Shown: in pieces, positions 52,660 through 60,959 of the stretch
Layout: each line of letters begins with the position of its first letter
How positions within the stretch are numbered: position 1 is the stretch's first letter
Assembly: GCF_017298635.1 (NCBI RefSeq)
Contig: NZ_CP071182.1
Location: 2,356,001 to 2,420,000 of the forward strand
Direction: 5' to 3'
Length of the DNA: 64,000 bases
Source of the DNA: Paenalicyclobacillus mengziensis
GTDB taxonomy: Bacteria > Bacillota > Bacilli > Alicyclobacillales > Alicyclobacillaceae
Translations under genes and position numbers: made by a program
Notes under the pieces: model-generated
What the model saw: only the letters and a program-made list of their open reading frames with translations
What the model was told of the DNA's origin: nothing
Databases searched by the model: none

Positions 52660-53868
52660 ATGGTGAAATGCTGGGATTGGGGGACAAGGGGCATGGGGGC
52701 AGGACGCGTGAAGCGGAAGTTTGCGGCTACACTTGAGCTCGTACAGGTTGTATGGCCGATTTTTGTCGTACATCTGCTCTTTGTGCTTACAGCCGGCGTA
52801 TTATGGCAGCACTATTTTGGAACGCTGTCACATACTGTGACGCCGAAGCGCTATGGTACTTTCATCGCGGGTTTGTCACACTGGGATGCTGCGTGGTTTT
52901 TACATATTGCAAAACACGGGTATGTTCGTTCGAATCCGGATGCGGCAGCATTTTTTCCACTCTTTCCAATCACCATGAATATGGTCGGGCACCTTTTCAG
53001 TTGGTTCGCTCATTTGGGGACGCCATTGCCTCACAGACAGCCGGGGGATAGGGCCTACTTGCTCGGAGGTATTGTCGTCTCGAATGTGTCATTCTTCTTG
53101 GCATTAGCCGGGCTCTATATCGTGTCTCGCCGTACTCGAACACCTCGGCAGGCGGTCCGTGGCTTGTGGCTGATGGCGTTATTTCCGAGTAGTTATTATT
53201 TTTCGGCTGCCTACAGTGAATCGCTGTTTCTGATGTTGATTGTCTTTTCGTTTGTATTCGCGTACCAGCGCAAGTGGATATGGGCCGCCATTCTGATGGG
53301 GTTGGCCTCTCTGACCTGGGACCTGGGTGTATTTGGCATCCCGTCTCTGCTGTGGTTGGTGTGGCGTGACTTTAGAATTCACCAACGGTTGACAAAGTCC
53401 CTTGCGCATGCGCTCGAGGTGTCTGTCATTCCAGTCTTGTTTTTTTCTGTGTATCCTGCGTGGCTAGAGCATATATTCGGAAACCCGCTGATGTTTGTGT
53501 GGGCAGAAGACCATCACTGGCACCGACACTTCACTTGGATCTGGACCTCTTTGCATGAGGACTATCTACGCGATCCACTCGGCTTTCTAGCGTCTGTTCT
53601 ATTCCTGATTATCCTGCTGGCAGCCATCCGTCGGATGCCATTCGAGCAGTGGTTGTTCTCCGCGTTTGCGTTGCTCATTCCGCTGTTCTCTTCTGCCGGA
53701 ACCTATCCAATGTCGATGGTTCGATTTGTGCTCATGGCATTTCCACTGTATCTGTTCGTTGGTGGCGCCATCCGCAAAATGGAAACGTACTTTGCAGTCA
53801 TTGCAGCTTGTTCAGTATTTATGGCATGGTTAACAGGGTTGTTTGCATCTGGACATTGGATCGCCTAA
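52660..53868 (+). CDS. PIG-V-like mannosyltransferase family membrane protein
   Basis: A 402-residue polytopic protein with about eight to ten membrane segments. The motif LSHWDAAWFLHIAKHGY followed by AFFPLFPITM is like the luminal Asp motif of GPI mannosyltransferase 2 (PIG-V) homologues in bacteria. These use lipid-linked mannose to glycosylate lipids or proteins outside the membrane. Start could be ATG 52660 or ATG 52693 (GGGGGACAAGGGG upstream). The stop codon lies inside a 20-bp tandem duplication. Confidence 0.85.
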   Translation: MVKCWDWGTRGMGAGRVKRKFAATLELVQVVWPIFVVHLLFVLTAGVLWQHYFGTLSHTVTPKRYGTFIAGLSHWDAAWFLHIAKHGYVRSNPDAAAFFPLFPITMNMVGHLFSWFAHLGTPLPHRQPGDRAYLLGGIVVSNVSFFLALAGLYIVSRRTRTPRQAVRGLWLMALFPSSYYFSAAYSESLFLMLIVFSFVFAYQRKWIWAAILMGLASLTWDLGVFGIPSLLWLVWRDFRIHQRLTKSLAHALEVSVIPVLFFSVYPAWLEHIFGNPLMFVWAEDHHWHRHFTWIWTSLHEDYLRDPLGFLASVLFLIILLAAIRRMPFEQWLFSAFALLIPLFSSAGTYPMSMVRFVLMAFPLYLFVGGAIRKMETYFAVIAACSVFMAWLTGLFASGHWIA

Positions 53869-53897
53869 GTCAAAGCGGGATCGCCTAGGTCAAAGCG
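53858..53897 (+). repeat. Two tandem 20-bp copies across a stop codon
   Basis: GGATCGCCTAAGTCAAAGCG is repeated once with one change (A to G in the stop-codon position of the second copy). The first copy carries the last codons and TAA of the mannosyltransferase gene. Confidence 0.85.
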
Positions 53898-53917
53898 TTC
53901 TTTCACTTATGTAGGAA

Positions 53918-53938
53918 ACCCGCCGAGGCGGGTCTTTG
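53918..53938 (+). terminator. Terminator after the mannosyltransferase gene
   Basis: ACCCGCC pairs with GGCGGGT (2-base loop), followed by CTTTGCT. A short hairpin that probably serves both convergent genes. Confidence 0.7.
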
Positions 53939-53942
53939 CTCC

Positions 53943-54062
53943 TTAATACACAGGAGTAGTGGTGCAAGTTGTCACTGCGTAAGGAACTAGAAGGATAAAC
54001 AACACGAAGATGATGAGAAATACAACCGCCCAACGGGTGTAACCTCCAAAGACTCCGTACAT
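53943..54062 (-). CDS. YjcZ-family small sporulation protein (1)
   Basis: A 39-residue peptide. It starts MYGVFGGYTRWAVVFLIIFV, the typical YjcZ/YrvJ-like layout of a Gly/Tyr-rich start followed by a single hydrophobic segment, and ends with a short Thr-rich tail (TTCTTTPVY). GGAGGGA precedes the ATG. A second member lies at 57839-57976. Such tiny proteins are highly expressed in sporulating Bacillaceae; function unknown. Confidence 0.85.
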   Translation of the reverse strand: MYGVFGGYTRWAVVFLIIFVLFILLVPYAVTTCTTTPVY

Positions 54063-54179
54063 ATACTGTCCCTCCTTCGCGATGGCTCAGAGATATTACA
54101 CCATCAGCGTACGTACCGAAAGAACAGGCGGTCGCGGTAATTGCCCATTACAAATGGTGTTTGTTGTTCAAAGGTGCGT

Positions 54180-54743
54180 TTAGGAGGTGAGAGACTGAAC
54201 GGCAGGTACTGATGTTTTTGATACGATGAGCAAATCTACGATATGGCCCCCTTTTTGACCCGGCCTCATGATCATCAGGTTGTATGCTCCGGGGACGCTT
54301 GCTCGAAACAAGGATGCATATCCATCTTTTGACGCATCAAGCAGTTGTTCTACCGATCCGTTAAAGGAGCGATTCGTTGCCGAAGAGGGAGTTACAAAGG
54401 CTCGATACCCCGATTCGCGTGGGACTGTCATCCGTACTGTCCAACCAAGGGGTACGTGAATTTGCAAACGTTCTGGCACCACCGAGGAGTCGAGCGGCGA
54501 ATTATCCCGAAACTTCTCCAGGCCTTTCAGATGAATGACCATTTCGTGGGTTACCTCGTGTATGCGAATGTCCTGCCCCCTGTTTGTAAAACTCCCGGCG
54601 AGGTGGGAGACCTTAGCGCTTACCGCCAAACGGGAAATACCACTGTTTGCTACCATGACACTTGAGCTGGACTTTGCACATCCGCTTAGACATAACCCAC
54701 CGATGACGATTGCCGGCACAAATATCCTCCACCTTGTCAGCAT
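54180..54743 (-). CDS. Hypothetical lipoprotein
   Basis: A 187-residue exported lipoprotein with lipobox LSGC (Cys near 22). The mature part looks beta-rich, with segments such as IHVPLGWTVRMTVPRESGYRAF and GAYNLMIMRPGQKGG reminiscent of a cupredoxin-like sandwich, but the copper ligands (His/Cys/Met set) are not evident. GGGGGCAAAC lies about 13 bases upstream of the ATG. Function unknown. Confidence 0.65.
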   Translation of the reverse strand: MLTRWRIFVPAIVIGGLCLSGCAKSSSSVMVANSGISRLAVSAKVSHLAGSFTNRGQDIRIHEVTHEMVIHLKGLEKFRDNSPLDSSVVPERLQIHVPLGWTVRMTVPRESGYRAFVTPSSATNRSFNGSVEQLLDASKDGYASLFRASVPGAYNLMIMRPGQKGGHIVDLLIVSKTSVPAVQSLTS

Positions 54744-54900
54744 ACGTTGCAGTTTGCCCCCTTTGGTTCAGACCCGCTAAAATCGTGAACTTGACGATGA
54801 CAGTTGTTGACAAATCAACCGTCTGTCTGATTAGTCTGTCCCATGAGTGGAGATCTGTTTCCAGCAGAAAACAGAGGGCATCGGTGTGACAATCTAGGTG

Positions 54901-55296
54901 CTAGGACTGGCTTCGAACGGTCTGACCGTACCAGTTTGCTAGGCCCGCACCGACGTACTGGTAAATCTCTGATTGGCGATACGGTCCAGCGTATAAGATT
55001 TTGCTTTTGTATCCGTCTGCGCTGCTTGGTTGTTGGACCTCGTTCGACCCGGAGCCATCGCTCGGCTGTGCTCCTTCATCCGTGAACTTGACAGTAACAT
55101 CACCAGGTTCCGTAACGGTGGCCGTTAGCCTGATTGTGTGAACCAGACTTGAGGTGGCAAAGGTGACAAGGCACTCGCCGCTCGAATTGGTCGGTGTATA
55201 GCTGAATCGACCATCAAACGTCGCTACTGTGTCTACGACATCTGTAATCAGTTGGTATAAGGCCAGTCGTGTTTCGGCTCGTGAATTCGTATCCAA
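54901..55296 (-). CDS. Hypothetical protein, 131 residues
   Basis: A soluble protein with no signal peptide. The N-terminal part (about 1-75) looks beta-rich (TFDGRFSYTPTNSSGECLVTF, TIRLTATVTEPGDVTVKFTD), followed by a Ser/Asn/Gln linker and a C-terminal segment SEIYQYVGAGLANWYG. I start at TTG 55296, nine bases after GGAGG; TTG 55305 is too close. No family recognised. Confidence 0.55.
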   Translation of the reverse strand: MDTNSRAETRLALYQLITDVVDTVATFDGRFSYTPTNSSGECLVTFATSSLVHTIRLTATVTEPGDVTVKFTDEGAQPSDGSGSNEVQQPSSADGYKSKILYAGPYRQSEIYQYVGAGLANWYGQTVRSQS

Positions 55297-55544
55297 TACG
55301 CACAACCTCCATATTGTCTGTGATGGAAAGTGGAATCCAAAATTGGAGAAGCGGACATGAGAAGCTTTGGGGACGGTTATCGTGAATTCCTGATGTGCGT
55401 AAATTCCTGATGTAGTATATTTAGACCATTTTGCTCACCAAGACAAGGATTTCTCACGTCTAAGCAGGACATATCGCGGTTGAGACGAATGGGATCATCC
55501 ATTACAGCGGGATGCCCTTACCCCTGCTGAGGTGAGGTGTGGAT

Positions 55545-55691
55545 ATGAGACCCCATTCCGACGCAATTCAAGTCCTTGTGGCCATCGCAGCATTTGTGAT
55601 TATTGCAATGGCGCTTGCCAAGGTCGTTCACGGCGTGCTTGGCATGGCCCGCCGTCGGCGCGAGACCCTGCAAGGCCGGACGAGGGATTGA
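55545..55691 (+). CDS. Small single-pass membrane protein, 48 residues
   Basis: From ATG 55545 (GAGGTGAGG upstream) the frame encodes a short N-terminus, a hydrophobic segment (VLVAIAAFVIIAMALAKVV) and a basic tail (ARRRRETLQGRTRD). The inside-positive tail and good ribosome site support a real small membrane protein. No known family. It ends 39 bp before the convergent c-di-GMP protein gene. Confidence 0.6.
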   Translation: MRPHSDAIQVLVAIAAFVIIAMALAKVVHGVLGMARRRRETLQGRTRD

Positions 55692-55729
55692 TGATTTGTC
55701 GTGCTTCTCGTGGTTTGTACGACCTTAGT

Positions 55730-57538
55730 TCAATTGGATGCCATCCTTGCCACCGCCTGAGCGACTCCACCCTGGCGTATCCATGCAGGCTGGCGCTCGA
55801 TAATGGGTACGGCTTTGTTTGAGGCCAACCATGCGTTCACGCAGGCAGGGTCGAACAACATGCCCGAGTTTTGTACGATATACTTCATTGCGGCTTCGTG
55901 ACTCCATGAATCTCTGTAGGCCCTGTCAGATGTCAGGGCGTCGTAGATGTCAGCAAGGGTCACGATTCTTGCGACAAGCGGAATTTTCTCTTCCTTGAGC
56001 CCTTGCGGGTACCCGGTTCCGTCCCACTTCTCATGATGAAATAGGATGACTGATAGTTCATCTGTAGAGAATCCCAATGGTGCGCACATGTCATAGCCGA
56101 TTTGTGGATGAGCTTCAACAATTTGTCGTTCTTCCACCGTTAATGCTCCCGGCTTGTTCAACAGTGCATCGGGAATCCCGATTTTTCCTATGTCATGAAC
56201 AATAGAACCACGAAAGATGGCTTTCAGTTTTTGCGACTCGAGTCGAAAGTGCTTCGCCAGTTCAAGCGCATAAAAGGCGACACGCAGGTTGTGCCCAGCT
56301 GTGTACTGGTCTCTCGTCTCTGTGGCGGCAATGAGACCGAGCACTGTGTCAGAGATGCCAACTTCGAGGCCGTCCAACATGACGCGGTGGCGGTGCTTGT
56401 CCTCGTACATCCGGGCGTCTGCCATTGAAAACAGCTCAGACAGCGTTTTGCCGTCGTCTGGTCCAGTTGCCGATCCGACGCTGATGCTGACGCTGATGCC
56501 TTTGCCTTCCCATTCTCGATTTGCTGCCGTTACGCCATCAGCAAGAGAGGAGAGGAGTTTTTCTGGTGTCGCTCTCGTGTCATAAATCACAAATTCGTCG
56601 CCGCCATACCGGAACATGCGTGCCCGCTTTGGCAGCCGATCATGCACCGACTGTGCGAGATCGCGGATGACGCTGTCTCCGACAAGGTGTCCGAATTGGT
56701 CGTTTATCAGCTTGAAACTATCCATGTCCATCACAATGATATTCCCCTGAACGGGACTCTCCGCTTGCGCCCGAGTGAATTTTTCCCATGCACTCCGGTT
56801 CTCCACGCCTGTAAGTCCGTCAATGGTCGCAGCCTGTTGGAGTTGACGAGCAGAACTGTAGTAGGAAACGGCACGCATCAGGCCAATTTGAGCGACAGCA
56901 GCGAATACAAAGGTCAGAGAGCCATACGAAGGATAGAGCATACCGGCCATCAGAATAATCAGGTATGAGTTCAGATAGCCGAGGTGCAGTTCCTTCAGAC
57001 TCAAGCGAATTTGCGCCGAGAGCGATCGATTTGTACGTTCTGCGACAATCAGTGCTGAAATGAATCGGTTGACAAGCAAGTGAATCACTACACTCGACAC
57101 CATTGCAATCATAGTTGCCACAGGGTTTTTAGCGAGAACCGCGAGAGTGGAACGATATACCACGGCTCCGGAGTATAGACCAAGTCCTACGTGGGCAAAT
57201 GTCTTTGGGTATTTCCACCAGGACCCTTTCGCTCGAGCGGTTGTCACGACAAGTCCGGGTATCGCCACGATAGCGGTGCAAGTCGGAGGCAGGATGAAAA
57301 TGCTAATCATAACAAGCGGCATTGCAGGGCGCCATGATGCTCCGCTTGGGAGTTGGACTGACCACGGAGCCATGAGTAGGAAGACAACGCCGATTTCGAT
57401 GAGTTGAATGAAGTGTCCGTTTGGTTGCTCAACAAGGAGGATGACTGCTCTGGCCACCAGGATCATCCCAAGTAGGGTCATCATCGTCGTCCACGTGGAT
57501 AGTCTGTTTCTTCCTGGATATCGGGCTATGGATAGCAC
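55730..57538 (-). CDS. GGDEF and HD-GYP cyclic-di-GMP enzyme
   Basis: About 602 residues. The N-terminal half (about 1-190) is a sensor with about six membrane segments. A GGDEF domain follows (about 215-370; DGLTGVENRSA, MDMDSFKLINDQFGHLVGD, YGGDEF) and then an HD-GYP phosphodiesterase (about 385-585) with VHDIGKIGIPD, HHEKWDGTGYPQGL and LADIYDALTSDRAYR. Both active sites appear intact, so it may both make and degrade c-di-GMP. I chose GTG 57538 with GGGGGAT six bases upstream; the longer form to 57589 lacks a clear site. Confidence 0.9.
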   Translation of the reverse strand: MLSIARYPGRNRLSTWTTMMTLLGMILVARAVILLVEQPNGHFIQLIEIGVVFLLMAPWSVQLPSGASWRPAMPLVMISIFILPPTCTAIVAIPGLVVTTARAKGSWWKYPKTFAHVGLGLYSGAVVYRSTLAVLAKNPVATMIAMVSSVVIHLLVNRFISALIVAERTNRSLSAQIRLSLKELHLGYLNSYLIILMAGMLYPSYGSLTFVFAAVAQIGLMRAVSYYSSARQLQQAATIDGLTGVENRSAWEKFTRAQAESPVQGNIIVMDMDSFKLINDQFGHLVGDSVIRDLAQSVHDRLPKRARMFRYGGDEFVIYDTRATPEKLLSSLADGVTAANREWEGKGISVSISVGSATGPDDGKTLSELFSMADARMYEDKHRHRVMLDGLEVGISDTVLGLIAATETRDQYTAGHNLRVAFYALELAKHFRLESQKLKAIFRGSIVHDIGKIGIPDALLNKPGALTVEERQIVEAHPQIGYDMCAPLGFSTDELSVILFHHEKWDGTGYPQGLKEEKIPLVARIVTLADIYDALTSDRAYRDSWSHEAAMKYIVQNSGMLFDPACVNAWLASNKAVPIIERQPAWIRQGGVAQAVARMASN

Positions 57539-57595
57539 AGGGTAATCCCCCATATGATACATGTTTTCGCAAATACAACGTTTCGACATCTTTCA

Positions 57596-57642
57596 TGGAA
57601 GTCCTTTTTCCACGGAAGTCCTTTTTTCACGGAAGTCCTTTG
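57596..57642 (-). repeat. Three tandem copies of a 16-bp sequence
   Basis: Units of CACGGAAGTCCTTTTT type (the first with ATGGAAGTCC) are repeated three times between the hybrid c-di-GMP gene and the terminator at 57658. Confidence 0.75.
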
Positions 57643-57657
57643 TTGAGAGAAATAAAA

Positions 57658-57687
57658 TACCGGAAACGACAATAGTCGTTTCCGGTA
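57658..57687 (-). terminator. Minus-strand hairpin, terminator-like
   Basis: TACCGGAAACGAC and GTCGTTTCCGGTA form perfect 13-bp arms with a 4-base loop. On the minus strand it is followed by TTTTATTT. It could end transcription of the YjcZ gene upstream. Confidence 0.7.
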
Positions 57688-57799
57688 CCAACGGTGGATG
57701 TCTGTGTGCTCGCTGCTCTTGGTCGCTAATTCTTTTTGTTGCCAAGCAGGCGCTTGTGGTCGTCCATGATGGAGTGATGGCTATACACCGGCGCACCAA

Positions 57800-57823
57800 T
57801 GGCCCCCGAAAAGCCGGGGGCCA
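57800..57823 (-). terminator. GC-rich hairpin just after the second YjcZ gene
   Basis: TGGCCCCCG pairs with CGGGGGCCA, loop AAAAGC. It lies 16 bp after the YjcZ stop on the minus strand. There is no T-run, so it may stabilise the transcript 3' end. Confidence 0.6.
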
Positions 57824-57838
57824 TGGATGTTTACGAAC

Positions 57839-57976
57839 TTAATATGCGCCTGCTCCGCCTGCGCAAGAACCGCCTCCGAACCCGTAACCCGGAACCAGCA
57901 AGAAGAACAAGACGAAGATGATGAGGAACACCACTGCCCACTGGGTGTATCCACCAAAGGTACCCATTCCGTACAT
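57839..57976 (-). CDS. YjcZ-family small sporulation protein (2)
   Basis: A 45-residue peptide starting MYGMGTFGGYTQWAVVFLII, closely similar to the member at 53943-54062, with a Gly-rich tail ending GAGAY. GGAGGTGATTGT directly upstream is a near-ideal ribosome site. Single-gene unit with its own terminator hairpin. Confidence 0.88.
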   Translation of the reverse strand: MYGMGTFGGYTQWAVVFLIIFVLFFLLVPGYGFGGGSCAGGAGAY

Positions 57977-58186
57977 ACAATCACCTCCTTGATGTGAGAC
58001 GATACAGCATACGCGCTGGGGTACGTCAGCGGATGGGCGAAGGGTCAATCTTCAATCTTTATTCGTCGATGTAGTGAGTGAGCTTGTTGCTTGTTATAAT
58101 GAGAGAGGTTCGAAATCCGAACGTTATGGAATAAATTAAGTTGAACGTTCGATATGTTTCGATGAACCGTCGAAAGGATGGTTGCG

Positions 58187-59611
58187 ATGCAGCACCAGTA
58201 CGACGTGATTATTGTTGGGGCAGGACCAGCTGGACTCTATGCAGCCTATGAATTTTCTCTCAAAGCACCAGGTGCAAAAGTGCTTCTCATCGACAAAGGT
58301 GTCGAGGCCAAGTATCGCCATTGTCCGATTATGGAAGGAAAAATCGAAAAATGTCCACCTGCCAATCGGATTAAGACCTATGCCAGTTGCTGGCCTGCTT
58401 GCGGTGTCATCAATGGGGCAGGTGGAGCTGGGAGCTTCAGCGACGGGAAGTTCAACATTACCTCAGAGTTTGGCGGTTTTTTGACCGAATATTTACCACC
58501 GTCCAAAGTACTTGAACTGATTCGGTATGTGGACGATATCAATATGCGCCATGGTGCGCCAGACACCATTACAGACCCAACGACACCCGCTGTGGCGGAC
58601 ATTGAACGGCGGGCAATGGGTGCAGGACTGAAGCTGCTTCGCGCACAAGTTCGACACATTGGAACGGATAAAAATCTTGAACTCATGACCAGTATCTTCA
58701 ATTATTTATCCGAAAAGGTGGAACTGCGTTTCCGGACTTTTGTCGAAGACCTGATGGTTGAGGACGGAAAGGTACGTGGCATTCGGGTACGCGGCGGTGA
58801 AGAGTTGACGGCACCGTACGTCATCATGGCTCCGGGCCGGGACGGCTCCACGTGGCTGTCCGAACTGCTGAAGCGGCACAAGTTGCGAATGACCAATAAC
58901 CAGGTTGACATTGGCGTACGCGTCGAGACTGCAAACGTTGTCATGCAGGAAATCAACGAAAATTTGTATGAGGGTAAGTTCATTTTCAACTCCCCATCAA
59001 CGGGGCTGCGCGTACGTACATTTTGCAGTAACCCATCCGGTCATGTGGTCATAGAGAACCACACTGGGGTTATGGCTGCGAACGGCCATGCCTACAAGGA
59101 CCCACTACTCGGGACCTCAAACACAAACTTTGCTTTACTCGTTAGCCATCGTTTCACCGATCCGTTCGACCGACCGAACGAGTTCGCAAAACAGATTTGC
59201 CAGCACGCCAACGACCTGTCAAACGGGTCTATTATCGTTCAAAAATACGGAGACCTTTTGAAGGGGCGTCGCAGCACACCAGAGCGTATTCGCGAGGGAT
59301 TTATCGAACCAACTCTGCACGAAGCAGTTCCAGGCGACCTTGGACTCGTTCTTCCGTACAAGACAATGGTGGCGTTGCAGGAAATGATTGAAGCGCTCAA
59401 TCACGTTACGCCAGGCATCGCCAGTGAACACACCCTGTTTTACGGCGTAGAAGCGAAATTCTACGCATCGCGCGCTGAGGTGGACAGCAATCTCGAGACG
59501 CCGATTCATGGTCTTTTTTGTGCCGGGGATGGACCAGGTATCTCCCGTGGAATTTCACAGGCGGCGAGCAGCGGGGTTCACGCAGCGCGATCGATCATGA
59601 ACCGCCTCTGA
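58187..59611 (+). CDS. FAD-dependent dehydrogenase (COG2509-like)
   Basis: About 474 residues. It has the FAD-binding GxGxxG motif VGAGPAGLYAAYEF at the N-terminus and the second flavin motif LFCAGDGPGISRGISQAASSG near the C-terminus. Conserved Cys residues lie at RHCPIMEGKIEKCPPANR and YASCWPACGVING. Proteins of this family are uncharacterised flavin dehydrogenases. I start at ATG 58187 (AAAGGATGG upstream) rather than 58178. A 300-bp gap with a hairpin separates it from the oxidoreductase genes; a shared role in electron transfer is possible but not proven. Confidence 0.88.
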   Translation: MQHQYDVIIVGAGPAGLYAAYEFSLKAPGAKVLLIDKGVEAKYRHCPIMEGKIEKCPPANRIKTYASCWPACGVINGAGGAGSFSDGKFNITSEFGGFLTEYLPPSKVLELIRYVDDINMRHGAPDTITDPTTPAVADIERRAMGAGLKLLRAQVRHIGTDKNLELMTSIFNYLSEKVELRFRTFVEDLMVEDGKVRGIRVRGGEELTAPYVIMAPGRDGSTWLSELLKRHKLRMTNNQVDIGVRVETANVVMQEINENLYEGKFIFNSPSTGLRVRTFCSNPSGHVVIENHTGVMAANGHAYKDPLLGTSNTNFALLVSHRFTDPFDRPNEFAKQICQHANDLSNGSIIVQKYGDLLKGRRSTPERIREGFIEPTLHEAVPGDLGLVLPYKTMVALQEMIEALNHVTPGIASEHTLFYGVEAKFYASRAEVDSNLETPIHGLFCAGDGPGISRGISQAASSGVHAARSIMNRL

Positions 59612-59915
59612 CATCTACCCTCTATTGTCCGTATGACCATTTGGTTGAGCGAACCGACCCACAAGTGATGCGACCCACGACCTGGCTTTGTGCCGGTTTT
59701 GGGTCGGTTTATTTTGCGGACTAATCCGAAATGAATTTGATACTGGTCCAAACGGGCCATCTACAAATAGGACATATTAGCCTTCTGCACGGATATTCAG
59801 GGATTTACGCTTGATCCGAAGCAGTTAATACAGTGACCTTCAACAAGGTGGGACAGTTTTCCTTGAGATGGTATTTGGCCCTTGTATTAACGGCCATTGC
59901 GGAGGTGAACGAGCA
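59612..59915 (+). promoter_or_regulatory. Leader region of the ferredoxin oxidoreductase operon
   Basis: No gene is seen in this 304-bp gap. GAACCGACCC near 59650 can pair with GGGTCGGTTT near 59703 across a long loop, followed by TATTTTG, which may be the terminator of the FAD dehydrogenase or an attenuator. The promoter of the next gene should lie between 59715 and 59900. Confidence 0.5.
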
Positions 59916-60959
59916 ATGAAACAGACCGACACAGATACGTCACATCGATTTCTAGAGATTCGCATGGAGTCGATTGGTGGTCTTGGCGCAAATCTGGCCG
60001 GAAAGATTCTTTCCGAATCAGGTGTCATTCGACAGGGTCTCAACGGTTGGTATGCAGCTTCTTACGGCTCGGAGAAGAAAGGGTCTCCAGTAAAGGCATT
60101 TGTTCGTTTTGCTCCCCATGAAATCGAGATTCGCGGTACGTATCCGGTGGATGAACCGGATGTCGTCGCAGTGTTTCACGAAGCGTTGCTGAACAGTCCG
60201 TCGACCCTGTCAGGTCTTAGGACGGGCGGCACATTACTCGTGAACACCAAGAGAACACCGGAAGAAATCCGGGCACAAGTTGGCAGACAGGATATTACTG
60301 TGGCAACGGTCGATGCACTTGGGATTTCGGTACGCGAGGGCACACGGATTAACACCGCCATGCTCGGAGCCATGTGTCATGTTGTTCCGCTACTTGATGT
60401 TGATGCAGTTCGGGCCGGGATTGCTGAAACCTTTACGACCAAATATCAACACCTTCTCGACGCAAACCTTCGAACTTTCGATGGAGCTCGAGAAGAGGTG
60501 GTTGAACAAGCACCTATCGATACAACACCATACGTAGCTGCAAACGAAGTGTCCGTAGGGCGGGCACTTGGATACGAGACGCAATTTATCGGCGGAACGA
60601 TACCTTACGCTGGGAACTCTGTCGCAAAAGACTTGAGTGCATCGAGGCAAGGCTTTATTCCAGCGTTAAACCTCGACACTTGTATCAATTGTGCAGCTTG
60701 TGATCAGGTTTGTCCTGACGCCTGCTTCGTTTGGGAGTCCCGAGACAACGGCAGAGGCCGGGAATTCCAATTCCTGGTTGGTATTGACTACCAGTATTGC
60801 AAAGGTTGTCAAAAATGCGTGGAAGCTTGTCCGACAGACGCACTTCAAACCATTGCAGAGGAGAGCGCCTACGTTGCCTCCCGCAGGATTCAAAAGTTTG
60901 CACCTATCCTCGTTGGAGGTGCGGTGGAGAGTGGCGCAAAGGGGGTCGGTACGAGATGA
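59916..60959 (+). CDS. 2-oxoacid:ferredoxin oxidoreductase, fused gamma and delta (ferredoxin) subunits
   Basis: About 347 residues. The gamma domain (about 1-190) begins FLEIRMESIGGLGANLAGKIL. The C-terminal delta domain has two 4Fe-4S motifs, CINCAACDQVCPDAC and CKGCQKCVEACPTDA. These subunits receive CoA and transfer electrons to ferredoxin during oxidative decarboxylation of pyruvate or another 2-oxoacid. ATG 59916 has GGAGGTGA upstream. Its stop overlaps the next start (ATGA), so the subunits are translated together. Confidence 0.92.
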   Translation: MKQTDTDTSHRFLEIRMESIGGLGANLAGKILSESGVIRQGLNGWYAASYGSEKKGSPVKAFVRFAPHEIEIRGTYPVDEPDVVAVFHEALLNSPSTLSGLRTGGTLLVNTKRTPEEIRAQVGRQDITVATVDALGISVREGTRINTAMLGAMCHVVPLLDVDAVRAGIAETFTTKYQHLLDANLRTFDGAREEVVEQAPIDTTPYVAANEVSVGRALGYETQFIGGTIPYAGNSVAKDLSASRQGFIPALNLDTCINCAACDQVCPDACFVWESRDNGRGREFQFLVGIDYQYCKGCQKCVEACPTDALQTIAEESAYVASRRIQKFAPILVGGAVESGAKGVGTR

